Shown: positions 8,815-16,657, counted from the first letter of the stretch. The stretch: DNA of 64,000 bases from JALYZC01 sp963725645 (GCA_963725645.1 CAVRZD010000002.1:682001-746000), one strand, 5' to 3'. Notes: generated by a model from the sequence alone, not told the origin. Numbers and translations are program-made.

Positions 8815-8844
8815 AATCAAACCCCTCGCCATTTCAGGTATTTC

Positions 8845-10026
8845 ATGACTCCCTCAAGCGCGCAGGTGCAGAAGCAGATTCGCAGCCAGGTCGACGAGGT
8901 CGACCCGGCGGAGGTGCGGCGCCAGATCGGCAACGGCGCGGTCCTGATCGACGTGCGCGAGAACGAGGAGTTCGACGCCGGCCACATTCCGGGTGCGGTC
9001 CACGTACCGCGCAGCTACCTCGAGTCCCGCATCGAGGGCGCCGTGCCCGACCACGACGCCCACGTGATCCTCTACTGCGCGTCCGGCAATCGCTCCGCCT
9101 GGGCGGCGCACACGCTGCGCGAGCTCCTCGGCTACGAGAACGTCGAGCCCATGACCGGCGGCATCACGCTGTGGAAGGACCGCGGCTACGAGGTCGAGGT
9201 CCCCAAGGCGCTGACCGCCGAGCAGCGCGAGCGCTACTCCCGCCACCTCCTGATCCCCGAGGTCGGCGTCGAGGGCCAGCAGAAGCTGCTCGAGGCGAAG
9301 GTCCTGCTGCTCGGCGCCGGCGGCCTGGGCTCGCCGACCGCCCTCTACCTTGCGGCGGCCGGCGTCGGGACGCTCGGCATCGTCGACGACGACGAGGTCG
9401 ATCTCTCGAACCTCCAGCGCCAGGTGATCCACACCACGGACCGCATCGGCGTTCCCAAGGTCGACTCCGCCGAGGAGACGATCGCCGCGATCAACCCGGA
9501 CGTCGAGGTCGTCAAGTACCACGTCCGGCTCGACGCCTCGAACATCGTGGAGATCATCCAGGGCTACGACGTGATCGTCGACGGCCTGGACAACTTCCCC
9601 ACCCGCTACCTGCTCAACGACGCGTCGGTGCGGCTCGACATCCCGGTCGTGTCGGCCGCGATCCTCGGCTTCGACGGGCAGTTGTCGGTGTTCAAGCCCC
9701 ACGACGGGCCGTGCTACCGCTGCCTGTTCCCCGAGCCGCCGCCGGCTGAGCTCGCGCCGTCCTGCGGCGCCAACGGCGTGCTGGGCGTCCTGCCCGGGAC
9801 GATGGGCCTGCTGCAGGCGACCGAGGTCGTCAAGCTGGTCATCGGCGAGGGCGACCCGCTGATCGGCCGCCTGCTGCTCTACGACGCGCTGGCGGCGACC
9901 TTCACCGAGGTCAAGGTCCACCGCGACGCCGACTGCCCGATCTGCTCGCGCGACCCCGCGGAGATCTCCGACGACGAGCTTGGGCTCTTCCCGGACTACG
10001 AAGCGTTCTGCGCGGCTGCGGGGTAG
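8845..10026 (+). CDS. moeB: Rhodanese-MoeB fusion (sulfur-carrier adenylyltransferase/sulfurtransferase)
   Basis: A 393-residue E1-like enzyme that adenylates a ubiquitin-like carrier's C-terminal Gly-Gly and loads sulfur onto it. Residues ~15-115 are a rhodanese domain with active-site cysteine YCASGNRS. Residues ~130-390 are ThiF/MoeB: nucleotide loop GAGGLGSPTALYLAAAG, then DEVDLSNLQRQV, catalytic GLDNFPTRYL, and zinc pairs CYRC and CPIC. In mycobacterial MoeZ the rhodanese is C-terminal; here it comes first. It starts at ATG 8845, 31 nt after the palindrome. The next gene, cysO, encodes the likely carrier substrate. Confidence 0.92.
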   Translation: MTPSSAQVQKQIRSQVDEVDPAEVRRQIGNGAVLIDVRENEEFDAGHIPGAVHVPRSYLESRIEGAVPDHDAHVILYCASGNRSAWAAHTLRELLGYENVEPMTGGITLWKDRGYEVEVPKALTAEQRERYSRHLLIPEVGVEGQQKLLEAKVLLLGAGGLGSPTALYLAAAGVGTLGIVDDDEVDLSNLQRQVIHTTDRIGVPKVDSAEETIAAINPDVEVVKYHVRLDASNIVEIIQGYDVIVDGLDNFPTRYLLNDASVRLDIPVVSAAILGFDGQLSVFKPHDGPCYRCLFPEPPPAELAPSCGANGVLGVLPGTMGLLQATEVVKLVIGEGDPLIGRLLLYDALAATFTEVKVHRDADCPICSRDPAEISDDELGLFPDYEAFCAAAG

Positions 10027-10039
10027 CCTCCGCGCCTCC

Positions 10040-10327
10040 ATGGCGACGGTGAAGATCCCACCCGTGCTGCGCCAGTCCGTCGGCGGCGAGCGGCAGGTCG
10101 ACGCCGACGGCGCCAACGTCGGCGAGGTGCTGCGCGCCGTGGCCGATGCGCACCCCGACACGTCCGAGCAGCTCTTCTCGGACGACGGCGAGCTCAACCG
10201 CTACGTCAACGTCTACCTCAACGACGAGGACGTACGGGTGCTCGACGGCCTCGAGACCCCGGTCGGCGAGTCCGACACGCTGGTGATCCTGCCGGCGATG
10301 GCCGGCGGTTCCGCCAGCGCCAGGTAA
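10040..10327 (+). CDS. cysO: CysO-type ubiquitin-like sulfur carrier with C-terminal extension
   Basis: A 95-residue ThiS/MoaD-fold protein (MATVKIPPVLRQSVGGERQV...YVNVYLNDEDVR...DTLVILPAMAGG) most like mycobacterial CysO, the thiocarboxylate donor for cysteine synthesis. The reactive Gly-Gly is not terminal: SASAR follows. A protease must remove this tail before adenylation, and the JAMM enzyme Mec encoded 3 kb downstream is the obvious candidate. ATG 10040 lies 13 bp after the moeB stop, and cysM follows 57 bp later. Confidence 0.85.
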   Translation: MATVKIPPVLRQSVGGERQVDADGANVGEVLRAVADAHPDTSEQLFSDDGELNRYVNVYLNDEDVRVLDGLETPVGESDTLVILPAMAGGSASAR

Positions 10328-10343
10328 CAGCGCCGCGAGTAGC

Positions 10344-10383
10344 TGTCACCGGCCACTCTATCCCTCGCTACACTTCGTGAAGT
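10344..10383 (+). promoter_or_regulatory. cysM promoter and perfect palindrome
   Basis: TGTCAC (10344-10349) and TACACT (10369-10374) could be -35 and -10 with a 19-bp spacer. The perfect inverted repeat ACTTCGTGAAGT (10372-10383) ends one base before the start codon, so the transcript would be leaderless or nearly so. It matches the element at moeB (ACTTTCTGAAGT). Confidence 0.45.
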
Positions 10384-10384
10384 A

Positions 10385-11359
10385 ATGGCCCTCGGGTTCC
10401 CCCTTGAGAACAAGCCCTGCGGCGGCCGCTACGGCGACATCGTTCAGTCGATCGGCAACACGCCGCTGGTGGAGCTCAAGCGGCTGTCGCCCAAGCCTGG
10501 TGTGCGCGTCTGGGCGAAGCTCGAGTCGCGCAACCCGACGGGCTCGGTCAAGGATCGCGTGGCGCGCGCCCTGATCGAGGATGCCGAGGAGAAGGGCGCC
10601 ATCGAACCGGGCCACACGATCCTCGAGCCGACGTCGGGCAACACCGGCATCTCGCTGGGCATGATCTGCTCGCGCAAGGGCTATCCGCTGAAGGTCGTGA
10701 TGCCCGAGAACGTGACGCCCGAGCGCACCCAGCTGCTGCGCATGTACGGAGCCGAGATCGTCTACAGCGAGGGCGCCAAGGGCTCCAACGGCGCGGTCGA
10801 GAAGGCGCTCGACATGGCCGAGGCTGACGCCTCCTACTACATGCCCTACCAGTACGGGAACCAGGCCAACCCGCTGGCGCACTACAACGGCACGGCGCCC
10901 GAGATCCTCGAGGAGCTCGACGAGGTGTCGGCGTTCGTGGCCGGCCTCGGCACCGGGGGCACGTTGATGGGCAACGGCCGGCGCCTGAAGGAGGAGCTGG
11001 GCGACGCCGTGAAGATCGTCGCGGCCGAGCCGATGCAGGGCGAGCCGGTCCAGGGCCTGCGCTCGCTCGACGACGGCTTCATCCCGCCGATCATCGATCT
11101 GTCCCTGCTCGACCGCAAGATCTTCGTCACCAACCGCGACGCGATCATCTGGACGCGCAGGCTGCTCGAGGAGGAGGGCCTCTTCGCGGGAGTGTCATCG
11201 GGCGCGATCGCCTCGATCGCCGCTCGCATCGCCGGCGAGCTCGACGAGGGCAACGTCGTGTTCGTCGTCTGCGACGACGGCTGGAAGTACCTGTCCTCCG
11301 GCATCTACACCCTCCCCGTCGACGAGATCGAGAACCTGGACTCCACCGTTTGGTGGTAG
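10385..11359 (+). CDS. cysM: Cysteine synthase (CysM/CysK family)
   Basis: A 324-residue PLP beta-replacement enzyme. It shows SIGNTPLVELKRL, the PLP lysine in NPTGSVKDR, PTSGNTGISLG, the phosphate-binding loop GLGTGGTLMGNG and SSGAI near the C-terminus. Next to cysO and near mec, it is best read as the CysM that uses CysO thiocarboxylate, with O-phosphoserine as acceptor in mycobacteria. Plain CysK activity cannot be excluded from sequence. ATG 10385 has no Shine-Dalgarno upstream; a palindrome abuts it. Confidence 0.9.
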   Translation: MALGFPLENKPCGGRYGDIVQSIGNTPLVELKRLSPKPGVRVWAKLESRNPTGSVKDRVARALIEDAEEKGAIEPGHTILEPTSGNTGISLGMICSRKGYPLKVVMPENVTPERTQLLRMYGAEIVYSEGAKGSNGAVEKALDMAEADASYYMPYQYGNQANPLAHYNGTAPEILEELDEVSAFVAGLGTGGTLMGNGRRLKEELGDAVKIVAAEPMQGEPVQGLRSLDDGFIPPIIDLSLLDRKIFVTNRDAIIWTRRLLEEEGLFAGVSSGAIASIAARIAGELDEGNVVFVVCDDGWKYLSSGIYTLPVDEIENLDSTVWW

Positions 11360-11417
11360 TGATCCAGCTGCGCCGCAGGGGCGCATCTGTCCACCAGCAC
11401 ATCCAATCGGAGGTTCC

Positions 11418-11990
11418 ATGGAGTTCGAGCGGTTCGCGTTGGACCCGGTGTCGCGCCGGCGCTTCTTCCGGGCATCGGGCGTGGCCACGGCGGGCGGGTC
11501 GGCGGCCCTCCTCGCCGCCTGCGGCGGCGGCTCGGGCAAGAAGGAGAACGAGGCGGCCACCAAGTCCGACATCGCCATCCTCAACGCCGCGATCGACATC
11601 GAGAACACCGCGATCGCGGCCTACACGGCCGGCGCGCCGCTGCTGAAGGGCGAGCTGCTCAAGCTCGGGCGCGAGTTCCTCGGCCAGGAGAAGGAGCACG
11701 CCGACGCGCTGTCCACCGCGGTGACGCAGCTCGGCGGCCACCCGTCGCGCCCGAAGTCGGCCTACGACTTCCCGCGGGTGCGCACCCAGCGCGACGTGCT
11801 GCTGCTCGCGAACATGATCGAGCACGAGGCCATCACCGCCTACATCGACGCGCTGCCCCGGCTGTCCTCGCCCGACCTGCGCGCGACGGCCGCCTCGATC
11901 GTCACGAACGAGGCTGAGCACGTGTCGGTGATCCTCGGTGCCCTCGGCCGGCCGCAGGTGCCGACGGCCTTCGTCACGGGGAGGGCGTGA
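11418..11990 (+). CDS. Exported ferritin-like lipoprotein (Tat type)
   Basis: A 190-residue protein with a twin-arginine signal (RRRFFRASGVATAGGSA) and lipobox LLAAC at the cysteine near residue 35. The mature part is a ferritin-like four-helix bundle (PF13668-like): helices with IENTAIAAYTAG, QEKEHADAL, IEHEAITAY and TNEAEHVSV provide the E/ExxH ligands of a di-iron-type site. ATG 11418 follows CGGAGG. The next gene overlaps its stop (GTGA) and is a paralogue. The role could be iron or peroxide handling outside the membrane; the substrate is unknown. Confidence 0.85.
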   Translation: MEFERFALDPVSRRRFFRASGVATAGGSAALLAACGGGSGKKENEAATKSDIAILNAAIDIENTAIAAYTAGAPLLKGELLKLGREFLGQEKEHADALSTAVTQLGGHPSRPKSAYDFPRVRTQRDVLLLANMIEHEAITAYIDALPRLSSPDLRATAASIVTNEAEHVSVILGALGRPQVPTAFVTGRA

Positions 11991-12625
11991 GCATGCGCAT
12001 GCGCGACCCCGATCGGCTGGTCGTCGAGGACGGCGACGCGGACACGGCGGCGATCGCCGCGTACGAGAACACCCGGCGCGACGCGGTCCGCCGCGGGCTC
12101 GTCGCCGGCGGTGCGGTGATCGGCGCGGCGTTCGTGCCGGCCCTGCTGTCGGTGCGCGAGGCCTTCGCGGCCGCCCAGACCGACGCCGGGATCCTGGCGT
12201 CGGCGATCCGCCTGGAGAACACCGCCGTCGCCGCCTACGCCGCCGCGGCCGGGAACGGCGGCCTCACGCCGCAGTTCCGGCGGACCGCGACGCTCTTCGG
12301 CCGCCAGGAGGCCGAGCACGCCGCGGCGCTGACCGCGGCGCTCAAGGCCCTGGGCGGCACGCCGCCGGTGGGCACCGACGCCAAGCTGCTCGCGCCGCTG
12401 AAGCGCGCGCGGAGCCAGCGACAGGTGGCCGAGTTCGCCATCCAGCTGGAGACGATGGCCGTGGCGGCCTACTACGACGCAGCGAAGAAGCTCCAGGGGG
12501 CGCGCCTGCTGCAGACGAGCGCGCAGATCATGGCCAACGAGGGACAGCACCTGGTGGTCCTGCGCCAGGCGCTGGGGAAGAACCCGGTACCCAATGCGTT
12601 CGAGAACGGCAAGGCGTCGGCGTAG
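11987..12625 (+). CDS. Exported ferritin-like protein, paralogue
   Basis: This 212-residue paralogue of the preceding gene starts at GTG 11987 (overlapping its TGA) or ATG 11993. A Tat-like segment RRGLVAGGAVIGAAFVPALL precedes the mature domain. Ligand helices are visible as RLENTAVAAYAAA, RQEAEHAAAL, LETMAVAAYYDA and ANEGQHLVV. It has no lipobox, so it may be free in the periplasm-like space while its neighbour is lipid-anchored. The following gene overlaps its 3' end by 32 bp, indicating tight co-expression. Confidence 0.85.
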   Translation: MSMRMRDPDRLVVEDGDADTAAIAAYENTRRDAVRRGLVAGGAVIGAAFVPALLSVREAFAAAQTDAGILASAIRLENTAVAAYAAAAGNGGLTPQFRRTATLFGRQEAEHAAALTAALKALGGTPPVGTDAKLLAPLKRARSQRQVAEFAIQLETMAVAAYYDAAKKLQGARLLQTSAQIMANEGQHLVVLRQALGKNPVPNAFENGKASA

Positions 12626-13025
12626 CGGCGCGTTCGCGCTGGCCGCCGCGGCGGCGCTGGCGTTCGTCGCCGCGGGCTGCGGCGGCTCGTCGAGCAAGTC
12701 CGGCGACAACGGCGGCGTTGTGACCACCCCGGCCACGACGCAGGCGTCCGCGGCCCCGGCCGCCGCCGCCACGTCCGCCGCGAAGGTCTCGATCTCGAAC
12801 TTCAAGTACGCGCCGCCCACGATCGCGGTGAAGTCCGGGGGAACGGTGACCTGGACGAACGGGGATTCCGCGCCGCACACGGCCACCGCGAAGGACAATT
12901 CCACCTTCAACACCGACACCCTCAAGCAGGGCCAGTCGAAGCGGATCACCTTCTCCAAGCCCGGCACCTACGCCTACACCTGCCTGTTCCATCCGTTCAT
13001 GAGCGGCACGATCGTCGTCTCCTAG
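12594..13025 (+). CDS. Cupredoxin (plastocyanin-like) lipoprotein
   Basis: A 143-residue exported lipoprotein with an Arg-rich start, hydrophobic segment and lipobox FVAAGC, a Ser/Thr/Ala-rich linker, and a ~90-residue cupredoxin domain. The type-1 copper ligands are recognisable: His in SAPHTATA and the C-terminal loop YTCLFHPFM giving Cys, His and Met. It presumably shuttles single electrons at the cell surface. Together with two ferritin-like exported proteins it suggests a metal/redox module. ATG 12594 lies inside the previous gene. Confidence 0.88.
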   Translation: MRSRTARRRRSGAFALAAAAALAFVAAGCGGSSSKSGDNGGVVTTPATTQASAAPAAAATSAAKVSISNFKYAPPTIAVKSGGTVTWTNGDSAPHTATAKDNSTFNTDTLKQGQSKRITFSKPGTYAYTCLFHPFMSGTIVVS

Positions 13026-13049
13026 CCGATAACGGAGTAGCCTTCGGAC

Positions 13050-13241
13050 ATGCCCTTTCAGGTTGGACCCCTCGAGCTCGTCGTCGTCTTGGCCATTGCG
13101 CTGATCGTGCTGGGGCCGAAGAAGCTGCCCGAGGTTGGTCGCTCCCTCGGCAGGGGAATGCGCGAATTCAGGAGCTCGCTGAGCGGCGAGCCCGAAGAGG
13201 ACGAGAAGCCCGAGAAGAAGTCGCAGCTGCCGGTCGATTAG
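13050..13241 (+). CDS. tatA: TatA/E twin-arginine translocase subunit
   Basis: A 63-residue TatA. A short membrane helix (LELVVVLAIALIVLGP) is followed by the conserved hinge and amphipathic helix KKLPEVGRSLGRGMREF and a charged tail. It forms the Tat pore for folded proteins and lies directly after genes whose products carry Tat-type signals. TAGCCT (13038-13043) ends 6 nt before the ATG, so the message is probably leaderless. tatC is not in the window. Confidence 0.93.
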   Translation: MPFQVGPLELVVVLAIALIVLGPKKLPEVGRSLGRGMREFRSSLSGEPEEDEKPEKKSQLPVD

Positions 13242-13261
13242 GCGCTGCTAGCCTCGCGCGC

Positions 13262-13657
13262 ATGAAGATCTCGCGGGCTCTGCTTGACGAAATCGTCGCG
13301 CACGCGCGGTCCGAGGCGCCGAACGAATGCTGTGGCATGATCGCATCCGACAACGGGCGCGCCGTCGAGGTCCACCCGGCGGTCAACGCCTCCGCGAGCG
13401 CGCTCCGGTACGAGATCGAGCCGGCCGACCAGTACCGGATCGAGATGGCGATCGATGGCGCCGGCCACGACCTCGGCGCGATCTACCACTCGCACACGCG
13501 CAGCGATCCGTATCCGTCCCAGACGGACGTCAACCTCGCCTTCCACCCCCACGCGTTGTATGTGATCGTGGGGCTCGCGAGCGGCGAGCCGGAGGTCCGC
13601 GCCTACCGGATCGTCGACGGGCGGATCGAGGACGCCGAGCTCGAGGTCGAGGGATGA
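13262..13657 (+). CDS. mec: Mec-type JAMM/MPN+ metalloprotease
   Basis: A 131-residue JAMM zinc protease with a catalytic Glu in the N-terminal part (ARSEAPNECCGM), the zinc motif IYHSHTRSDPYPSQTD (H-x-H and Asp), and the conserved Ser in it. In mycobacteria Mec releases cysteine from the CysO-cysteine adduct. In the QbsD/QbsE pair a JAMM protease also exposes the carrier's Gly-Gly. Both roles fit here because this genome fragment's CysO has five residues after Gly-Gly. ATG 13262 follows TAGCCT by 7 nt. Confidence 0.9.
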   Translation: MKISRALLDEIVAHARSEAPNECCGMIASDNGRAVEVHPAVNASASALRYEIEPADQYRIEMAIDGAGHDLGAIYHSHTRSDPYPSQTDVNLAFHPHALYVIVGLASGEPEVRAYRIVDGRIEDAELEVEG

Positions 13658-14145
13658 GCGAGCCGCTCGCCTGCCCGTCCTGTGCGACCACGCACTCGCT
13701 GGACGAACGCTTCTGCCCCTCCTGCGGGATGCCGCTGGTGTACGCCGGCGCGCAGGGCATCGAGGCGCCGGTCACCGACCGTCACGAGCGCGCGCGCAAG
13801 ATCAAGCCGCAGTTCGCGGAGGGCGACCTCGTGCGCGTGGCCGGCGGGCGCAACCAGGCCGAGGCCGAGTTCATCCAGGGGCTGCTGCTGGAGGAGGGGG
13901 TGCCGTCGCTGCTGCGCCGCTCGCGCGGCTTCGACGTGCCCGACTACCTCGCGGCCGGGCCGCGCGACGTGATGGTCCCGGCGTCCGGCGCGCCGACCGC
14001 ACGGGAGGTGCTGCTGGAGGCGGAGATGCTGCCCGCCGCGAGCGCCGCCGGCGGCGTCTCCCCGGTGCGGCTGCTGGCCGGCCTCCTCGCCGCCTGCGCG
14101 CTCGTGGCGATCATCGCCTGGCTTGGCACCGACCTGCTGGGCTGA
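13654..14145 (+). CDS. Zinc-ribbon / DUF2007 membrane protein
   Basis: A 163-residue protein with an N-terminal zinc ribbon (CPSCATTH...FCPSCGMP), a DUF2007-like middle (VRVAGGRNQAEAEFIQGLLLEEGVPSLLRR and PRDVMVP) and one C-terminal membrane helix (LLAGLLAACALVAIIAWLG). DUF2007 is proposed to be a signalling domain but its function is unknown. ATGA overlap with mec implies translational coupling. Confidence 0.8.
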   Translation: MSEPLACPSCATTHSLDERFCPSCGMPLVYAGAQGIEAPVTDRHERARKIKPQFAEGDLVRVAGGRNQAEAEFIQGLLLEEGVPSLLRRSRGFDVPDYLAAGPRDVMVPASGAPTAREVLLEAEMLPAASAAGGVSPVRLLAGLLAACALVAIIAWLGTDLLG

Positions 14146-14154
14146 CCGCCGACA

Positions 14155-14910
14155 CTAGGCCGCGCCGAGCCGGTCGAGGTGGGCGCGCCACGCGGCCGCC
14201 GTATGCGCGATGTCGCGGCCGCCGAACGCCCGGACCAGGGCCGCCTCGGCGCCGTCCGGGTGCAGCGGGCGGCACGCGAGCCCGACGGCGGCGCGCGCGC
14301 CCTCTTCCCGCGCCAGCAGATCGAGCACCGTGCCCCCGAGCAGCGCGGCGTCGCGCACGCCGGGCGGGAAGTTCGGGCGTGACCCCTCGTGCAGGCGCCG
14401 GGCGATCGCCGGACGCAGGTGGGGGACCTGGCCGGACAGGTACTGCGCGGCCCCCTGCGCGAGCCAGGCCCAGCGCAGGTAGCGCATGAACGACGCGGGC
14501 GTGAACGGCGGGGGCAGCTCCGGGTTGTTCGCGCCGATCACTACCGCCGCGTAGAGCGCCCGCGGCACGAGCATCAGCAGCTCGCGGGAGCCGGGCACCG
14601 CCGACGCCCGCCGTGCGAGCAGCCGCGGCGCGAGCACGTGCAGCTCGGTCGCACCGAACCAGCCGGCGAGGTAGCGCCGCCCGGCCGGAGCCGTTACCAC
14701 GCGCGCCAGGGGGAGGTACGGCGCGGCGAGCGCGAGCGCGATCTCCGAGTCGTGGATCACGACCGTCAGCTCGTCCGGATCGCGGGGAAAGCGCCCCGAG
14801 AAGTCCTCACGCGCCTGCTCAAGCTGTTCGAGCACGCGTGCGGCGTCCTCGGCGTCGCCCTCGTCGAAGCGCGCCCGGAACGTGCGGGAGGAGCGTTCGA
14901 CCCAGGCCAT
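14155..14910 (-). CDS. Peptidase-MA-like protein lacking the zinc motif
   Basis: A 251-residue product laid out like the gluzincin-like peptidase MA family: an N-terminal domain (FRARFDEGDAEDAARVLEQL), HELHVLAP-like strand TELHVLAPRLL, then a helix where HExxH is expected (LLMLVPRALYAAVV) and a second helix WAWLAQGAAQYLSGQ resembling WLxEGxAxY. Neither HExxH nor the downstream Glu is present, so it should be inactive as a metallopeptidase. The start at ATG 14910 is chosen because upstream codons lose GC3 bias. Convergent with the preceding gene. Confidence 0.6.
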   Translation of the reverse strand: MAWVERSSRTFRARFDEGDAEDAARVLEQLEQAREDFSGRFPRDPDELTVVIHDSEIALALAAPYLPLARVVTAPAGRRYLAGWFGATELHVLAPRLLARRASAVPGSRELLMLVPRALYAAVVIGANNPELPPPFTPASFMRYLRWAWLAQGAAQYLSGQVPHLRPAIARRLHEGSRPNFPPGVRDAALLGGTVLDLLAREEGARAAVGLACRPLHPDGAEAALVRAFGGRDIAHTAAAWRAHLDRLGAA

Positions 14911-15080
14911 CCGGCGCGCAGACTGCCACGTTTGCACAGGGTCTCGGCGTGAAGCCACCGAATTCCGTGCATCGCCAATTTGAGGTATCGGGGATTTCGG
15001 CATTCCGACCGATTCATGGAGCGTCGGCTCCGCCGGCGTCGTTCGTTTCCTTCCCCCCCAAGCCCTCCCCCTCAAGTCCC

Positions 15081-15346
15081 GATGCTTCCCAGTACGCGGT
15101 CGCCCGCGCGATCCGCCGATCCCGAAATCGCCGCCCGGCGCATGCTCGGCGCGCGCGCGCCCGAGCGCACCGGCGTGGTGGTCGAGGCTTTCGAGTACGT
15201 CGCTGCCAGCCCGGACGCGGCGCTGCTGCGCGTGTTCGCGGCGTTCCCGTCGCGGCGCCCGCCAGAGCTGAGCGCCCCCCGCCTGGTCGTCGACGCGGGC
15301 GCGCGCTCGCTGCGTGCGCCGGCGCTGCCCGATCCGGCCGAGGCCG
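15081..15346 (+). pseudogene. 5' fragment of an unidentified gene, cut at a join
   Basis: From ATG 15081 about 88 codons have normal bias (ARRMLGARAPERTGVVVEAF...LLRVFAAFPSRRPPELSAP...ALPDPAEA), then the frame decays into atypical codons after about 15346. The family is not recognised. The fragment meets the 5' part of a penicillin-acylase-like gene head-on, which no simple gene loss explains, so an assembly join or a rearrangement is likely. Confidence 0.5.
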
Positions 15347-15655
15347 CACGCCGAACGTGCCGTCCTTGTAGTACTTGGATAGGTCGCCCGCGCCGACGTT
15401 GGGCGCGCCGTAGACCAGGTTGGCGTACATGTCGCGCTGGTCGTCGTTGTGCGCGGGGCGCGCGGAGTTGTTGGCCTCGAATTGCGCGAGGTCGAGGGCG
15501 TTGACGAGCCCGTTGGTGCCGGGCGGCAGCACGTCGCGGAACCCGGCGAAGCCGTTGGCCCCGTAGGGCTGCGGGGTCGGCGCGGCGGCGGCGGGGGCCG
15601 CGGCGAATGCCAGCAGAGCGACCCCTGCGGCGGCGATGGTCCTGACGCGAAGCAC
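15347..15655 (-). pseudogene. 5' fragment of a penicillin-acylase (S45) family gene
   Basis: GTG 15655 begins a signal peptide (IAAAGVALLAFAAAPAAAA) followed by about 75 residues typical of exported penicillin amidase homologues: FRDVLPPGTNGLVNALDLAQF, PAHNDDQRDMYANLVYG and DLSKYYKDGTFGV. These enzymes are normally 600 or more residues and self-process at an internal Ser. Everything after FGV, including the catalytic Ser, is absent, and the frame turns to unbiased codons at about 15347. TAGGGT (15696-15691) could be its -10. Confidence 0.7.
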
Positions 15656-15712
15656 TGTTCGGCTGTCCTCCCGGGACGCGAGCGGCGCGCACCCTACCGT
15701 TTCGCGGTGTGG

Positions 15713-16620
15713 CTATGCGCCGGTTCCCGCGCGCTCGCGCTCGTAGTCGAGCTCGGTGCGCACGCCCGAGCTCGTGCAGTGCCTCGTTGGCGGACTCGAG
15801 CGTGGGGCACTCGCGTACGGCGCGGGCGAGCACCGCGGCGGAGGCGACCGCAGCGCGCGGCTCGACGTAGACGGTCAGCGCGCCCAGCGCCGAGAGCTCG
15901 AGCGGCCGCCGGCCGTCGCGGATTGCCGTCGGCCCCCGCTCGCCGCGCGCGCACCGCAACACCTGCGCGCTCGCCTCGGTGGGGATCGCGGCCGACGGCC
16001 GCCTCCAGCCGGGGGAGGGCGGTGGCGTCGAGGGCGTCGACGCCGAGCAGGCCGCCCGCAGCGGCGACGTCGGCGAGCGCGAGCAGCAGTTCGCCGTGCG
16101 TGAGCTCGCCGTCGCAGCCGGGGCCGACCACCGCCGCCAGCGTGGCGAGGCCCGCGTCCGCGGCCAGCGTGCCAGCGGCCAGGAGGACCGCGTCGCAGAG
16201 CGGGCTGGCGAGGCCGGGCTCGTGCCCGCCGGCGAGTGCGTCGCCGCCGACGTCCACGAGCACGAGCAAGTCGCACTCCAGCCGTGCGGCCGCGTCGGCG
16301 AATCCGGCGGCGACCGCGGCCGCGCCGGGGTTGGGGTCGACGAGCAGCGTGGCGTCGCCGAGCACGCCGGCCATGCGCGCCTCGGCGAAGGCGAACCCAC
16401 CCGGCCCGCGCGCGTCGGGCCCGGCCAGCGCGGTGGCGCCGTTCAGCTCCTGGACGCCCTCCAGCTCGCTCAGCCCGCGCGGGCCGGGAAGCGGGTCGAT
16501 CGGGAGGCGCTCCCAGCTCACGCCACCGAGCACCGACGGGGTGCCGAGGGCGCGCGCGTGCTCGGCGACGGCGAGGGCGCCGACGACGTCGCCCCCGCCT
16601 CCGGCGCCCACGCACAGCAC
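15713..16620 (-). CDS. DUF1152 protein (two frameshifts)
   Basis: DUF1152 proteins are of unknown function; the glycine-rich N-terminus (LCVGAGGGGDVVGAL) suggests nucleotide or sugar-phosphate binding. Frame changes near 15983 (AAVGR to IPTEASAQVL) and near 15774 (ALHELG to VRTELDYERE) divide the gene. Removing two bases gives 302 codons ending RAGTGA. GTG 16620 is the only start seen in this frame but leaves little before the glycine loop, so the true N-terminus may be longer. It lies 37 bp after the DUF1802 gene. Confidence 0.75.
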
Positions 16621-16657
16621 GCGCCGAGCGCCGCGGAGGAGGGAGTCGACGCTCAGC

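Larger units (their letters stand above)
8542..8844. other. Divergent intergenic region, kinase / moeB
   Basis: This 303-bp spacer separates the minus-strand histidine kinase from plus-strand moeB. It holds the moeB promoter and palindrome (separate entry) and GGGGCGCCTTCCGGGAGGAGGCGCCCC (8701-8727), whose arms GGGGCGCCT and AGGCGCCCC can form a strong hairpin. No small gene with normal codon bias is visible. Confidence 0.5.
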
